DNA from: Cercospora beticola
Lineage: Eukaryota; Ascomycota; Dothideomycetes; Mycosphaerellales; Mycosphaerellaceae
DNA: 64,000 bases
Direction of reading: 5' to 3'
Assembly (NCBI RefSeq): GCF_033473495.1
Contig: NC_088939.1
Span: 3,162,001 to 3,226,000, forward strand
How positions within the stretch are numbered: the first letter of the stretch is position 1; each line of letters opens with the position of its first letter. The position numbers were made by a program, and so were the translations under genes. A model generated the notes under the pieces. The model made no database searches. It was not told where the DNA came from and worked only from the letters and a program-made list of their open reading frames with translations. Shown piece by piece: positions 43,579 through 54,625 of the stretch.

Positions 43579-44214
43579 ATGCAGCAGCAGCATCATGAGC
43601 TGGTAAAAGCTAGCTTGGATGCGCGCGTTGGGAAGCTCAGGCACCGCCGACCGGACCTTCCTTCGTCCCGGATGTTGGAGGTCGGTCGGTATTTTCTACT
43701 TATGCAGCTTCTCAAGTACCTTTACGGCGTTCGCCATGCTGGTCGGAAGTACACGCACGCTCGAAGCCTGGTCGATCCGGCGGTGGACGTGGACAGGGAC
43801 TGCACGGTGCAGTCTTGCGGGGAGTCATGCGTCTTCCTACTTCACAACAAGCAGCGCCATTTCAAACACTCGTGGTGCGAATGCAGCGAAGTTCCTCGGC
43901 TGCCAGGATCAAGCAACGATGGCCTCGTGGTTCTGGACCATGACACAGCAATCGCGCACGTAATGACATGTCACTGCGACCTGCACGAGCACAGAAAGGC
44001 GTTCGCGGCTGAACCGGCATCGAGTCCGATCTTGATTCATTGTGGTTGGGCGGAAATCCAAAAGTGGCACAACCGCCAGCTTCTTTTGAGTTTAAAGTGG
44101 GAAAATAGCGGCGATGTCGCTCGCTATCCACTTTTTAAAGCATGCATGACAAGAAGAAGCCGATACAGCGAGCTGGTTTGCAACGATAATGCTCGTCGTG
44201 TTGAGAATTGCTAG
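43579..44214 (+). CDS. possible orphan protein
   Basis: A 211-residue ATG frame (open about 17 codons further upstream). It starts 64 bases after the LaeA-like stop. The length is unusual for chance in this composition, but the translation is Cys/His/Arg-rich with no domain I recognise (for example CTVQSCGESCVFLLHNKQRH). It may be an orphan gene, or an open frame within the 3' untranslated region of the LaeA-like gene. Confidence 0.3.
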   Translation: MQQQHHELVKASLDARVGKLRHRRPDLPSSRMLEVGRYFLLMQLLKYLYGVRHAGRKYTHARSLVDPAVDVDRDCTVQSCGESCVFLLHNKQRHFKHSWCECSEVPRLPGSSNDGLVVLDHDTAIAHVMTCHCDLHEHRKAFAAEPASSPILIHCGWAEIQKWHNRQLLLSLKWENSGDVARYPLFKACMTRRSRYSELVCNDNARRVENC

Positions 44215-44744
44215 AATCGTTAGCATGTCGTTACGGCTTTCGGCTTTTACAGCGCACGATTGGATGGGAAAGCACAAGTTTCGACTCAGTGAGATTCAGT
44301 GAGATTCATTCTTGGCAAAGACGACCACCACATCCCGGCGATCTTATCATTTAGCGGAGAATACTCGCGAGCTGTCCGAGAGAATACGAATGAATACATA
44401 GAACTTAGAAGGGTGGGCATATGCCACAAAGGAGATTGCAGCGTGGAGTGAAGATGAGAATGTATGACAGCATTCTTGCTTGGTTCGATGGGCTATCCTG
44501 GCGAGCATGGAAGGCGGAAGCTACAGCTCACAGCTGCACGCACGTTCTCATGTAGCAAAGCATCGAGCGCGTGTTACCCTAGGGCTGCATGATGAATTTA
44601 CCTTCTGTTTGGCACTGGCACCGCAGATTCTCCTCCTACATTCTCCGCCTACAGCATGTACAATGTGCATGACTCGCGCGAGGGTCAGCCAGTCAAGACA
44701 CCGGCATATGTATACGCCGCACTAGTGCGTACTCTCGCTTTCCT
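44215..44744. other. intergenic with a short tandem duplication
   Basis: Between the possible orphan and D-lactate dehydrogenase. A perfect 10-base tandem duplication TCAGTGAGAT lies at 44286-44305. No gene seen. Confidence 0.45.
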
Positions 44745-46648
44745 CTACCACTCGGCGACCTCACCTGCCTTTGGCTGCTGGATACGGACAATCTTGTCAC
44801 AATTCAGCAAGCACAGCGGATCGAAAGATTGTTTCATCTGTAATTGGTGCGTAGAACGGTTAGCCTTTGCCCATGCCTATTCGGTTCGCATCGTAATGCA
44901 TGTAAGTGGTGGTGGCGCATGGGAAGTTGTCAACCTACCTTTCGCATCAGATCCACAGCCTCAATTCCGATTTCATGCTGCAGGTAATCGCGCTTAACAA
45001 GCCCGACTCCATGTTCACCTGTTGCTGTGCCTTCCAGCTCGATGGCACGCTTGACCATTTTGTGGACCACTTCCTCTGCAATCTCGTGCTCTTTGTCGTT
45101 GTACAAGATGATGGCGTGGAAATTGCCATCACCCACGTGTCCGACGATGGAGCCTATGAGACCTGACTTTGAAATGTCATCTTTGGTCTCTTCAATGATC
45201 TGTGGTAAGCGAGAAATTGGGACTGCCACATCGGTGGTCCAGACATGATCGCCATCGTTCTTCTTTTGGGCCATGACACTCCATAAAGCTTCTTTCCGCG
45301 CGGACCAGAGCTCTGCTTGTTCCTCTGGAGACCTCGCGAACTCAAACGTCTTGCTACCAGACTTTTTCGCCAGGTCCTTGACAATGGTAATGTGCTCTTT
45401 CACGCTTGTTGGAGTGCCGGCGAACTTGAAGAACAATGTCGGCACCTCTTTCCATGGGCGTGAAGTCTGTCCAGCCTGGTTGATGCACCACATCTGGACG
45501 TCGTCCAGGATCTCGATGGCCGCAATGGGGACGCCAGCACCGACCACTCGGAACACACAGTCCGCGGCAGACCGGATGGAAGGGAATGTGCACACCGCCA
45601 CGTTGGTGCTCTGCGGTTTGGGAGTTACCTTCAGAACAGCTTCTGTTACGAGACCCAGAGTGCCTTCGGATCCGATGAACATACGGGTGAGGTCATATCC
45701 CGCGCTGCTCTTTCTCGGCCTTTGCTTGGTCTTGACGATGGTACCATCAGCTAGCACAACGGTGAGCGAGAGGACCCAATCCTTCATCGTGCCATATCTG
45801 TATGCGTTTGTGCCTGAGCAACCAGTTCCCACCATGCCTCCAATCATCGCACCGGGACCCGGATCAGGTGGGAAAAAGAGTCCTTGATCGCCGAGTTCCT
45901 CGTTGAGATTCTCCCAGCCTACTGCCGGCTGCACAACCACGTCCAAGTCTTCCTTGTGCAGTGCCAATATCTTGTCCATGCGACTGAAATCGACGCAGAT
46001 GCCACCTCGTGTAGCAGCAAAATGCCCCTCCAGCGAGGTGCCTCCGCTGTATCCAGTGACAGGTATCCGACGCTTGTGACAGACCTTCATGATAGCAGAA
46101 ACCTCTTCCGTGCTCGCAGGTCGAACCACCGCAAAGGGCACATCATCGTCCAACGCATGATGCGTGCTCCACTCGCTACCCGCGTGTGATTTGAGATCTG
46201 CCTGCTCCGTCGAAATGTTCTCCTCGCCAACGATATCCTTGAAGTCGCTCCACGCAGCTTGCAATGTTGCGGGTGAGATATCGTGTTTCGGTGCTTTCGA
46301 CTGCGAGAGTGGTAACGTCGAGTGAGGCACAGGCTCCGCTGGCGTCTGCTTGCCCATGAGCCATCCTCCAAGAGCTCCAACGGCAAGCACTATGGGTATG
46401 AACCACACTCCACTACTGTTTGCCGCCTTCTGCTGTTCTCGCTGCTGCGCGAATCGTGCCTGCTCTTCCTTTTCCCGCAAAACTCTCTCGTGCGTGCTCT
46501 GGTACAGTTGTCCCTTGAATGATTCACGTCCGTTGGGATCCTTCTCATCGGTGGCATACGCGCGGCGTGCTGCGACCCAGCTGTTTCGACCGAGAGCTAT
46601 TCGCGTGCTGAACAGCTGCCGCTGCAACAGGCGTCTCGGAGCCGCCAT
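44745..46648 (-). CDS. DLD1: mitochondrial D-lactate dehydrogenase (cytochrome)
   Basis: This FAD enzyme oxidises D-lactate to pyruvate and passes electrons to cytochrome c at the inner mitochondrial membrane. Two exons (46648-44939, 44837-44745) give 600 residues. An Arg-rich presequence (MAAPRRLLQRQLFSTRIALG) and one membrane span (SSGVWFIPIVLAVGALGGWL, about 80-100) fit that location. The FAD-binding domain has VTGYSGGTSLEGHF and GAMIGGMVGTGCSGTNAYRYG, and the C-terminal domain has GHVGDGNFHAIILY and GTATGEHGVGLVKRDYL. The short last exon is required: it supplies MKQSFDPLCLLNCDKIVRIQ and the stop, while reading on through the GTAGGT donor would truncate the protein. Confidence 0.92.
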
Positions 46649-47454
46649 GGTCTGTGACGCTGCCCGTGTTGGCCGGGCCAGGTGTCACAGGTGTCAAGGA
46701 GATGATTCGCACGAGGCTACAGCATCCGCCTCATCTTATCATGCTGAGCATATGCGGCTAATGGAAGGAAAAGAAGAAGAAGCAAGCACACCATCGATGT
46801 GCTCTCCACCAAAGCTCCCAGACCCTGGCACGGCCTGCCCTCGGCACGAGATGCCGGATGGGTGGAACGTCTGAGCGGGTCTCTAACATGATACAGTACA
46901 CAGTACAGTTCAGTGCAACGACACGGACAGAAAGCAGATGGTCAGCCATACGGCCGTTGATATTGAATAAAATTAAGCTTCCGATACGCTCGAAAATGCT
47001 ATAAAGAATATTTCTGGTCATCATTTCCCATTCACGTGAATGATGGGAAGGGGTGTCTCGCGCTTCCGCAACGATACGCACAAACCGTCTATACAAGCGC
47101 CACATACTCCTGGGTGCTGTGTCCAGATGTCCCCTCGCTCACAACGATTCCCTTGTGCCTCGCACGTCGTAACGTCAGCCACGGACCGGTGCAGTGGCTG
47201 TAAACGTGACGCCAGGGCCGATTCTCGAGTGCTCATGAGCATCGGCGACCGAGAGGAGTCCGGATGGTGCTCACGTTGAACCTATCGGGGCCGGCGCTGT
47301 GAAGTGTGACGACCGATGCCCGCTGATAATGGCCTGGCAGTGGCGATGGGTGACGCGACAAGGAGATGCTCAGCAAATGGCCGAGCGGCTGCATACGCTG
47401 TGCGTTGAACGTAGGACATGCTCGTATGCCCGATTTGAAACCTCAGCGCAGATC
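46649..47454. other. intergenic, DLD1 upstream / WC-2 downstream
   Basis: 806 bases between two minus-strand genes. Nothing beyond promoter and 3' sequence is supported; small open frames lack domains. Confidence 0.5.
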
Positions 47455-49035
47455 TCATGAACTGGTACTACTGTGCTGCATCGGCATACCAGGCGGTTGC
47501 CCGGCACTCGTCATGCCCATAGGCAAACCGTGAGGCATGGGTGGCTGTCCCGCCATTCCAGCAACAGGACTGTTTGGCTTTCCATCGTCTCCAGTGCGCT
47601 TCTTCTCCTTCTTAGCCCACCTTAAGCCGCACGCGTTGCAAAGGGTTTTAGGTCCCTTGGGTCCTTTGCGCCATTCCGGTGAGTCTAATGTACCGCAGTC
47701 CGCACATACGTACTCATCGGCAACCTTCATTTTCTTCTTCTCCTTCTTGGAGCCTTCCCTGTCCCGGTCCAGTAGGATCGCGATGCCGGCATCTCCACGA
47801 ATTAAAGCAGGCGAGGTATCGCCAGTACTAATACCATGACTCCGCTCGCCATCGCGGTATCGTAATCCTGTCAATAGTTCGATGCTCTCCAAGTGGGTAT
47901 TATTTGCTTCATATCGCGACATTTTGTCTGCAATACTGTCGGGCTTCTGTGAGGAGAGCGCGCTGTCCAGGTTCTGCCTAGTGAGCGCAGTATTAGAGAT
48001 AGGAGGCTTGGCAGGCGGTGGCATGCCTTGATAGTTGGGTGTGGCATTAGCAGGCACCTCTGAAGCACCGCTTTCGGGCTCTCGTGAGGCTCCCATACCA
48101 GAATGGGAGGGTGTTGCGCCAGCCTGTGATGTTTGCTCCCGGAACATGCGCTCTTGCTCCGCTGTCTCTTCCTTCTCCTCCTCCTTGAGCTCCATAATCC
48201 GCCTCATCAATCGTTCGTTCTCAATCTTATGTTCGAGGAAAGAATCCAATAAAGCAGCATTTTTGGTGGGATATGGCCGTGCCATCATAAAGAATCCTCG
48301 GCACAAGCCTGCTACTGGCAAGGTCTGTCCATTTGGCGTCTGTCCAAAAGTTGCTGCCCCTGCAGGCTCAGGCGATATGTGTGGATGCCCATCGCACTCG
48401 AATATCATGTATGTCCCATCGTCTTTCTTAAATCGGTAGAAGAAGCGAAGCGCATTTCCACTCGCGATACTCTCATTGAACTCCCTCATAAATATTCCAC
48501 TATCGTCTGGGTGCACATATTCTCCAATAAATTTGCCGATAAGGGAGTGCGGTTCGTAGCCCGTGATCGTCTTGCAAGATGGCGAGACGTACAATATCCG
48601 TCCATCTGGCGTGAGGATATGTAGGAAGTCTTTCAGCTCTTCGATGATTCTTTGCGACCAATTCCTCCGCTTCGTGAACTCGGTCAAGGTGCTCTGGTTC
48701 GACTGCGGTGGCATTCCGAAGCCGGTGGGCAGCGGCCCAGCACCAGCACCCGACATGTTGCTGTCCTGCTGCTGGTGCTGGCCTTGGGGAGTGTAGCCAC
48801 CCGCGCCATTACTGGCAATGATGGAGTTGGTCTCCGGAGCGGGCGCCGTAGAGACGCCGATGGGATTGAACGACTGGTCGCCGTTGCCCGACAGATCAAG
48901 GTCCAAGTCCATGGGCAGGCTCATGTCGATGTCGAGGCCATTCAACCCGCTGGCATCAGCAGTCATCATGCCCATATCCACCGCTCCGCTGCCGGCCATC
49001 TCGGCATGGCCCTGCTGGTGCTGGCCGGGGTACAT
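47455..49035 (-). CDS. WC-2: white collar 2, blue-light GATA transcription factor
   Basis: WC-2 pairs with WC-1 as the white collar complex that activates light-induced genes and drives the circadian clock. The single exon gives 526 residues, matching Neurospora WC-2 (530). The N-terminus is Met/Gln/Gly-rich. A PAS domain spans about 125-260 ([51 protein letters not shown]). A charged helical segment follows ([19 protein letters not shown]). A fungal-type GATA finger near residues 441-475 has CADC, 18 residues, then CNAC, preceded by basic SKKEKKKMK. The tail is Pro/Met/Gly-rich. The start is the first ATG of the open frame. It is divergent from RAD50. Confidence 0.93.
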   Translation of the reverse strand: MYPGQHQQGHAEMAGSGAVDMGMMTADASGLNGLDIDMSLPMDLDLDLSGNGDQSFNPIGVSTAPAPETNSIIASNGAGGYTPQGQHQQQDSNMSGAGAGPLPTGFGMPPQSNQSTLTEFTKRRNWSQRIIEELKDFLHILTPDGRILYVSPSCKTITGYEPHSLIGKFIGEYVHPDDSGIFMREFNESIASGNALRFFYRFKKDDGTYMIFECDGHPHISPEPAGAATFGQTPNGQTLPVAGLCRGFFMMARPYPTKNAALLDSFLEHKIENERLMRRIMELKEEEKEETAEQERMFREQTSQAGATPSHSGMGASREPESGASEVPANATPNYQGMPPPAKPPISNTALTRQNLDSALSSQKPDSIADKMSRYEANNTHLESIELLTGLRYRDGERSHGISTGDTSPALIRGDAGIAILLDRDREGSKKEKKKMKVADEYVCADCGTLDSPEWRKGPKGPKTLCNACGLRWAKKEKKRTGDDGKPNSPVAGMAGQPPMPHGLPMGMTSAGQPPGMPMQHSSTSS

Positions 49036-49971
49036 CGGTCTCCAGCGCCAGTGAGGTGGGCACCGCGCCCTCTAGGCTCGATCGTGCGATCCCAATCTGA
49101 GGCTGGTGCGTCCAAGCCACGCTTGCGCTCGCGATGTTTGCAGGGGAGTCGTCGGCGAGCTCTCCGTCGCCGTGTGGTAGGCCGTTGGCGGGTGCTGTGT
49201 CTCGCTAGTCTCCTCCACCATAGGACGATGGAATATTTGCGCGGCAGCGTGCATGAGGTGTGCTGTGTTTCTGGCGCAACTATAGCCTGCAACCTGCAAG
49301 TGCGGAGCGGCTTGGGCGCAGATGGATGACGGCAACGTTATAGCTGCTGGCCGCTATGGGCGCCCGTGGACAAGGAAGATCTCTGTACGCGCGGTGGTCC
49401 AAGAATTTTGCTGGGTGGTTTCATGCCCTGCAACGAGCGTCGCTGGCCGTGATTTCTCTGCCTGCGACCAACCAGCCCGCACCGCGACGACGCTATTCGC
49501 CCACACTAACTAGGAGGAAGAGTGATAGTCTTCCCCCGTGGCGTCCCCAATGTTGTTCCATTGCCACGTGCGATGACGTTCATCTGCAGTGCCATCGACC
49601 ACCACGCCGGCAGCCGTCTACTGGTGTGTTTCTGTCTCTGTCTCATGCAGTAGCACCAGCGGCATGGAAAAGTCCCAGTGCTGTTGATTATCGATCCACT
49701 GGTTTTGTTGGAGGTGAATCAAATATTGACTTGCCGGCTGCGGCACGTGTCGACGCGATTGCTGCCTGTCGCGAACCGCGTCTTCCGTCCTAACGTGCAC
49801 TTCACTTCGAGACAAACAGTTTCGCTGCTCGATGCGCGCTTCGGGACAATCACCGCATCTTCTCCCATCTTCTCCAGGGCATGAAAGCCACGTTTCCGGC
49901 TTTCTGCCCTTCACTTCACCACTCCTTCGCACTGATGACCTGCCGCTGAACTGATCAAGCAGGCCGCCACC
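49036..49971. promoter_or_regulatory. shared divergent promoter, WC-2 / RAD50
   Basis: 936 bases between two divergent starts. Open frames here lack domains. The RAD50 side ends in a strong translation context (gccaccATGt). No perfect ACGCGT box was seen, unlike CDC45 and CDT1. Confidence 0.4.
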
Positions 49972-52900
49972 ATGTCGAAGATACAGAAGCTGTCAATCTG
50001 CGGCATCCGCTCCTTTGACCACAAAAACACCATCGCGATCGAGTTCAAGGCACCGCTCACCCTCATTGTCGGCGTCAACGGCTCTGGCAAGACGACCATC
50101 ATCGAGTGCCTAAAGTATGTCACTGCTGGCGAGCTGCCGCCCAATTGTGCAAATGGACAGTCATTTGTTCATGACCCCAAGATGTCCGGCGAGAAAGAAG
50201 TCATGGCTCAGGTTAAGCTTCTCTTTACATCTATCGAGGGCCATCGCATGGTTTGTGCTCGAAGCATGTCCGTAACCGTGAAGAAGGATAGCCGCACATT
50301 CAAAACACTCGAAGGCAGTCTCCGCATGCAGAAGGGCGGCGAGCGCAATGTCATCAGCTCGCGTGTCTTTGAGATGAACTCAATCATGCCGCGAATGCTT
50401 GGAGTCTCCAAAGCCGTGCTGGAGAATGTCATCTTTTGCCACCAAGAGAGTTCACTCTGGCCCATGTCTCCACCCAAGGACTTGAAGGTCATATTCGACA
50501 CGATTTTCGAAGCTTACAAATACACCAAGGCGATTGAGAACATCAAAATCCTGCAGAAGAACAAGCGACAGGAGCTGGTTGTGCTTAAGCAAGGCGAAGA
50601 TCACGCCAAGGCTGATAATGAGAAAGCGAAGAAGCTCAAGCAGCAAGAGGAGCGCCTACGGAGACAGTGCAATGCACTGCATGAACAGAACGCGGAATTC
50701 GAAGAGAAGATTCGTGAGGCCCAGCGCCAATGGGAGGCTGTCAACAACGAACTTGGACAGGTCAATCTGATCGTGGGAGAGCTGACCGGCAAGCGCATCG
50801 AGCGACAGACCAAAGATGAGAGTGTCAAAATCCTTCGGGAGAATCTCGTGGAGATGAACGAGTCCGAAGCAGATCTTCAGAAGATGCTTGGAGAGCATGC
50901 GGAGCGGATCGAAGTATACAAGCAAGAGCTTGTCGACAAGAAGGAGCTTTACGGCGAAAAGGAGGACGAGCTCACTACCGCGCGCAAACAACAAAGTCTG
51001 CGCGAGCGGGAATGCGGATCCTTCGAGGCGGAGAAATCAAGCAACGAGCGACAGGTTGACAACCGCAATCGCATGATCCAAGACGCGGCTCGCACTCATG
51101 GCATATACGGCTTCGAAGACGTCGACGATACCACTGCCGCAGCGTTCATGCGAGAGATCACGAAGAAGGCCAGAGATCAGCAGACTGAATTCGAGCGCCA
51201 TCGTGCTGAACAGGTTGAAAAAGTGCAGGAACAGCAAAAAGTGTTGACGAGTCTGAATGAGCAGCTCTCGGGTTTGCGGTCAAGCAAAACGGCTTATCGC
51301 CAACAAGTTGAATCGCACGACCGCAAAATCAGCTCGATTCAACAATCGAAGAATGACCTTCCTGCCGACGAGGGTTCAAAAGTGACGCTTGAATCGCAAC
51401 TCAGAGACGTTCAAGAAAAGTTGCAGAGTGCCAAGTCCGACCTGGCCAATGCTACTTGGGATGCCGAGATCGAGCAGGCAACTGCGGCAATCCGTCGACT
51501 GGAGGAGGCCCGCGAAAAGCTTGACAACGAACAGCACGAAGCCGTCCAGCGTGCAGGAGATTCGGCGCAACTCGATTATGTGCAAAAAGAACTCAAAGGC
51601 GGCGAACAAAGCCTCGCGACCATCATCAAAGCTCACCAGGAATCACTCGATGCTGTTGTGGGTGAGGGATGGACGCCAAAGACGCTCGATACAGCCTTCC
51701 AGCGAGCTTTGGACAAGAGCATGGTGGAAGTCAAGGAAGCTCAGAGCCAACGCGACGCTTCCGTCAGACAGTACGACGCGATCAGCGCCACTTTCAACGA
51801 GCGCAACAACAGCCTCAAGGAGAAACAGGATGAAATCAAGAAAGCAGAGCAGATGATTAAACAGCTCGCAAACTGTACCCCACAGGAGTATTTAGAAGTG
51901 GTGGAAGGCCTGGAGGAGGACTGTGACAGCCTGAAGCGCGAATCGGCGAGCTTCCAAAGAGTCCAAGAATATCTGCAGAGTTGCATTTCTGACGCCAAGA
52001 AGAAACACGTCTGTCGTACATGTGCGCGCTCGGTGGACGCCAACGAGCTGGAGACACTTCTGAAAACCGTCAAAGACCAGCAAAAGAAGTACGTGGATTC
52101 AGAGCAGAACGAGAAGAATCTCAAGGAATGCCTACAAGAGCTCGAAGACGCCAAGAAGGCCAGCAGCTTTGTAGACACCTGGGAGAGGATCACAGAGAAA
52201 GAGATCCCGCAGTTGAAGGAACAAGTCAGCCAGGCTGAGAAATCTCGTGCCAATTTGAGCGAACAGGTCAATGGTGAAGAGGCTATCGTGAAGGACAAGG
52301 AATCGAAGCAGCGCGACATCAACAGCCACAAGAAAACGATTGAGCGGATCGTCGGCTTATCACAGCAGATCGTGAGCTTTGAGAAGCAGATCAAAGAGCT
52401 GGCCGCAAAGCAGGAATCCGCCGGTTTGTCTCGGGGACTGGAGGCCATCCAATCGGACGTCAAAAGCAACGATGTCCAGCGCAAGGCACATCTCAGTGCT
52501 CAGACGGAAGCTACCAACAACCGCGACAGAAAGAGGGCCGCCATCAATGCGCTCGAGCTCGAAGCCAGCAAAGCCACTGGCGCATTGCGTCAAGCTGAGT
52601 ATAACCTGAAGCAGAAACAAGCACTGGACGAACAAGAGCAGGAACACCGTGCATCAAAGGCAGATGCTCAAAAGAACATTCGCGACATTGACCTTCAGCT
52701 AGAGGCTCGCTCGTCCGAGCTTGAGCAACAGCAGGAGAAATACGCAGATATCACTCGCCGTGGAGACGAGGCGGATCGAGAGCAGCAAGAAAAGGCCAAC
52801 AAATTGAACACTACTGTCAACAAGTTGAATGCGATTGTGCAGGACATCAAGGCTTATCACGACCGAGGCGGAGATGACCAACTCGCGCAAGCAAAAGAAG

Positions 52901-53883
52901 CACAGCATGCTGCAGAGGCAGACGTGGCACGAATTTTGTCGGAGCAGCGTAAAGTAGCTCAGAATATCAAGGAACTGGAGCAGCAGGCCACACGCTACGC
53001 CGATTCGAAGCGCGAAATCGCTGACAATCTGCGTTTCCGCCGCGACCTTGAACAACTGAAAGCTGTGGAAGCAGAAATCGCGGTGCTCGAGGCACGTGGT
53101 GCGGAAGCAGATGCAGAGCGCCTGAACGCCAAAGCGAGGAGATGGCAGGACAAACGCAATGATCTGGCTGCTGACCAGGCGGGTGTTATTGGAGAATTGA
53201 AAGGACTGGATCGCGAGCTCGTGGAAGCGACCGATCTGTACAACTCGGAGTACAAGGAATCTGGCAAGAACTACCAAACTGCTCACATTCTGGTGGAAAC
53301 GACGAAGGCAGCCATTAACGACCTCGGGCTCTACTGGAACGCGCTGGACAAAGCCATCATGAAGTTCCACACGCTAAAGATGGAAGAGATCAATCGTATC
53401 ATCGACGAATTGTGGCGCAGAACATATATGGGCACTGATGTCGACACGGTGCTCATCCGCAGCGAGAACGTGGATGGCACTACGAGAGGCAACAAGTCTT
53501 ACAACTATCGAGTCGTCATGGTCAAGCAAGACACGGAGATGGACATGCGCGGTCGTTGCTCGGCTGGCCAGAAGGTGCTGGCTTCCATCATCATTCGTCT
53601 CGCGCTCGCCGACGTCTTTGGTCATTCGTGTGGTATGATAGCCCTCGACGAGCCAACGACGAACCTCGATGCAGACAACATTCGTGCTCTCGCGCAGAGC
53701 TTGTCGGAAATCATCAAGATTCGCCGCGCTCAGAGCAACTTCCAGCTCATCGTCATCACGCACGACGAGGAGTTCTTGACCCAGATGAACTGTGGCGATT
53801 ACACGGACGACTACTGGCGCGTCTACCGTGACGAGAACCAGAATACTGTGATTGACAAGCAGAATATTTCTGCTGTGCTGTAA
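49972..53883 (+). CDS. RAD50: Rad50 DNA repair ATPase
   Basis: Rad50 with Mre11 and Nbs1/Xrs2 senses and processes double-strand breaks and holds DNA ends together. The single exon gives 1303 residues (yeast 1312). The N-terminal ATPase half starts MSKIQKLSICGIRSFDH with Walker A GVNGSGKTT at 34-42. Two very long coiled coils flank a zinc hook, CRTC at residues 681-684, by which two Rad50 molecules join. The C-terminal half has the signature MRGRCSAGQKVLAS near 1190 and Walker B GMIALDEPTTNLD near 1221, followed by VITHDEEFL. The start has a perfect context. The gene is divergent from WC-2. Confidence 0.96.
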   Translation: MSKIQKLSICGIRSFDHKNTIAIEFKAPLTLIVGVNGSGKTTIIECLKYVTAGELPPNCANGQSFVHDPKMSGEKEVMAQVKLLFTSIEGHRMVCARSMSVTVKKDSRTFKTLEGSLRMQKGGERNVISSRVFEMNSIMPRMLGVSKAVLENVIFCHQESSLWPMSPPKDLKVIFDTIFEAYKYTKAIENIKILQKNKRQELVVLKQGEDHAKADNEKAKKLKQQEERLRRQCNALHEQNAEFEEKIREAQRQWEAVNNELGQVNLIVGELTGKRIERQTKDESVKILRENLVEMNESEADLQKMLGEHAERIEVYKQELVDKKELYGEKEDELTTARKQQSLRERECGSFEAEKSSNERQVDNRNRMIQDAARTHGIYGFEDVDDTTAAAFMREITKKARDQQTEFERHRAEQVEKVQEQQKVLTSLNEQLSGLRSSKTAYRQQVESHDRKISSIQQSKNDLPADEGSKVTLESQLRDVQEKLQSAKSDLANATWDAEIEQATAAIRRLEEAREKLDNEQHEAVQRAGDSAQLDYVQKELKGGEQSLATIIKAHQESLDAVVGEGWTPKTLDTAFQRALDKSMVEVKEAQSQRDASVRQYDAISATFNERNNSLKEKQDEIKKAEQMIKQLANCTPQEYLEVVEGLEEDCDSLKRESASFQRVQEYLQSCISDAKKKHVCRTCARSVDANELETLLKTVKDQQKKYVDSEQNEKNLKECLQELEDAKKASSFVDTWERITEKEIPQLKEQVSQAEKSRANLSEQVNGEEAIVKDKESKQRDINSHKKTIERIVGLSQQIVSFEKQIKELAAKQESAGLSRGLEAIQSDVKSNDVQRKAHLSAQTEATNNRDRKRAAINALELEASKATGALRQAEYNLKQKQALDEQEQEHRASKADAQKNIRDIDLQLEARSSELEQQQEKYADITRRGDEADREQQEKANKLNTTVNKLNAIVQDIKAYHDRGGDDQLAQAKEAQHAAEADVARILSEQRKVAQNIKELEQQATRYADSKREIADNLRFRRDLEQLKAVEAEIAVLEARGAEADAERLNAKARRWQDKRNDLAADQAGVIGELKGLDRELVEATDLYNSEYKESGKNYQTAHILVETTKAAINDLGLYWNALDKAIMKFHTLKMEEINRIIDELWRRTYMGTDVDTVLIRSENVDGTTRGNKSYNYRVVMVKQDTEMDMRGRCSAGQKVLASIIIRLALADVFGHSCGMIALDEPTTNLDADNIRALAQSLSEIIKIRRAQSNFQLIVITHDEEFLTQMNCGDYTDDYWRVYRDENQNTVIDKQNISAVL

Positions 53884-54625
53884 AGAATTGTAGACTTAGC
53901 GAGGCGTTTTGAGGGAAAGGAAAATTCTGTCACAGCTTAAAAGCATTGAGTGCTGTGCTGGTTCTGCAGGGAAATCATGCTAGCGCATTGCAACGACGTC
54001 GATAGGTGCGATACTGTATCATTACTGTCTTTCCACTTCCTGCTCCCGCCCAGCGTGCATCATCGTTAGCATTTGGTCTGCTACAGAGCACGGCTGCAGC
54101 ATTCCTCTTCACTTGATCCTTGCATTGAGCATCAGATGAAGCTTCAGCCTACGAAAGCCAGGAGTATCAACAAGATGCTACCGCCGTCGCGGCTTCCTCG
54201 GCGCGTGAAGCGGTGTCCGCCGGCACGTGTGAGTAGGGCATCTACATGACTTTTTCACTCTAGTCAGGCACGGGAAGTTCTCAGTTTCCGCATAGGATAT
54301 TCCGACACTTGTAATTTGCCATTGTATACACTATTATGCTCCTCCTCCCCAGTAAGTGATCACCTCTGTACACATTCGATGCAAGCAAAAAAACAAAGTC
54401 CACATTTCCAATCCAAGACGCCCACCGCAATGCTATCAATCTTCACAAATGCAAGAGCGCCGAGACAGAATGCAATTTGATGCGCCCGTGGTGTTTAGAA
54501 AAGTCAGCTCCAGTGTAAGGCCAAGTAAAAAAGCCCGACCATGCTTCGAAACCCATCAAAAAATAAACAAACTCCTGAAACCAGCCATATGCAAAGGGGA
54601 GAGCAAAGACAGACGAGAGCTCAGC
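53884..54625. other. intergenic, between convergent genes
   Basis: 742 bases between the stops of RAD50 and phospholipase D. AT-richer around 54290-54420, consistent with 3' ends. No gene supported. Confidence 0.5.

Noticed and set aside
44286..44305. TCAGTGAGAT tandem duplication
   Set aside because: Two copies only, in intergenic sequence; likely slippage.
48652..49329. Plus-strand frame of 225 codons
   Set aside because: Antisense to WC-2 and its leader; His/Arg/Gly-rich shadow translation, non-ATG start.
1739..53883. CDC45, CDT1 and RAD50 as a functional DNA-maintenance cluster
   Set aside because: They are 20-30 kb apart with unrelated genes between them, so chance proximity is the simpler view.
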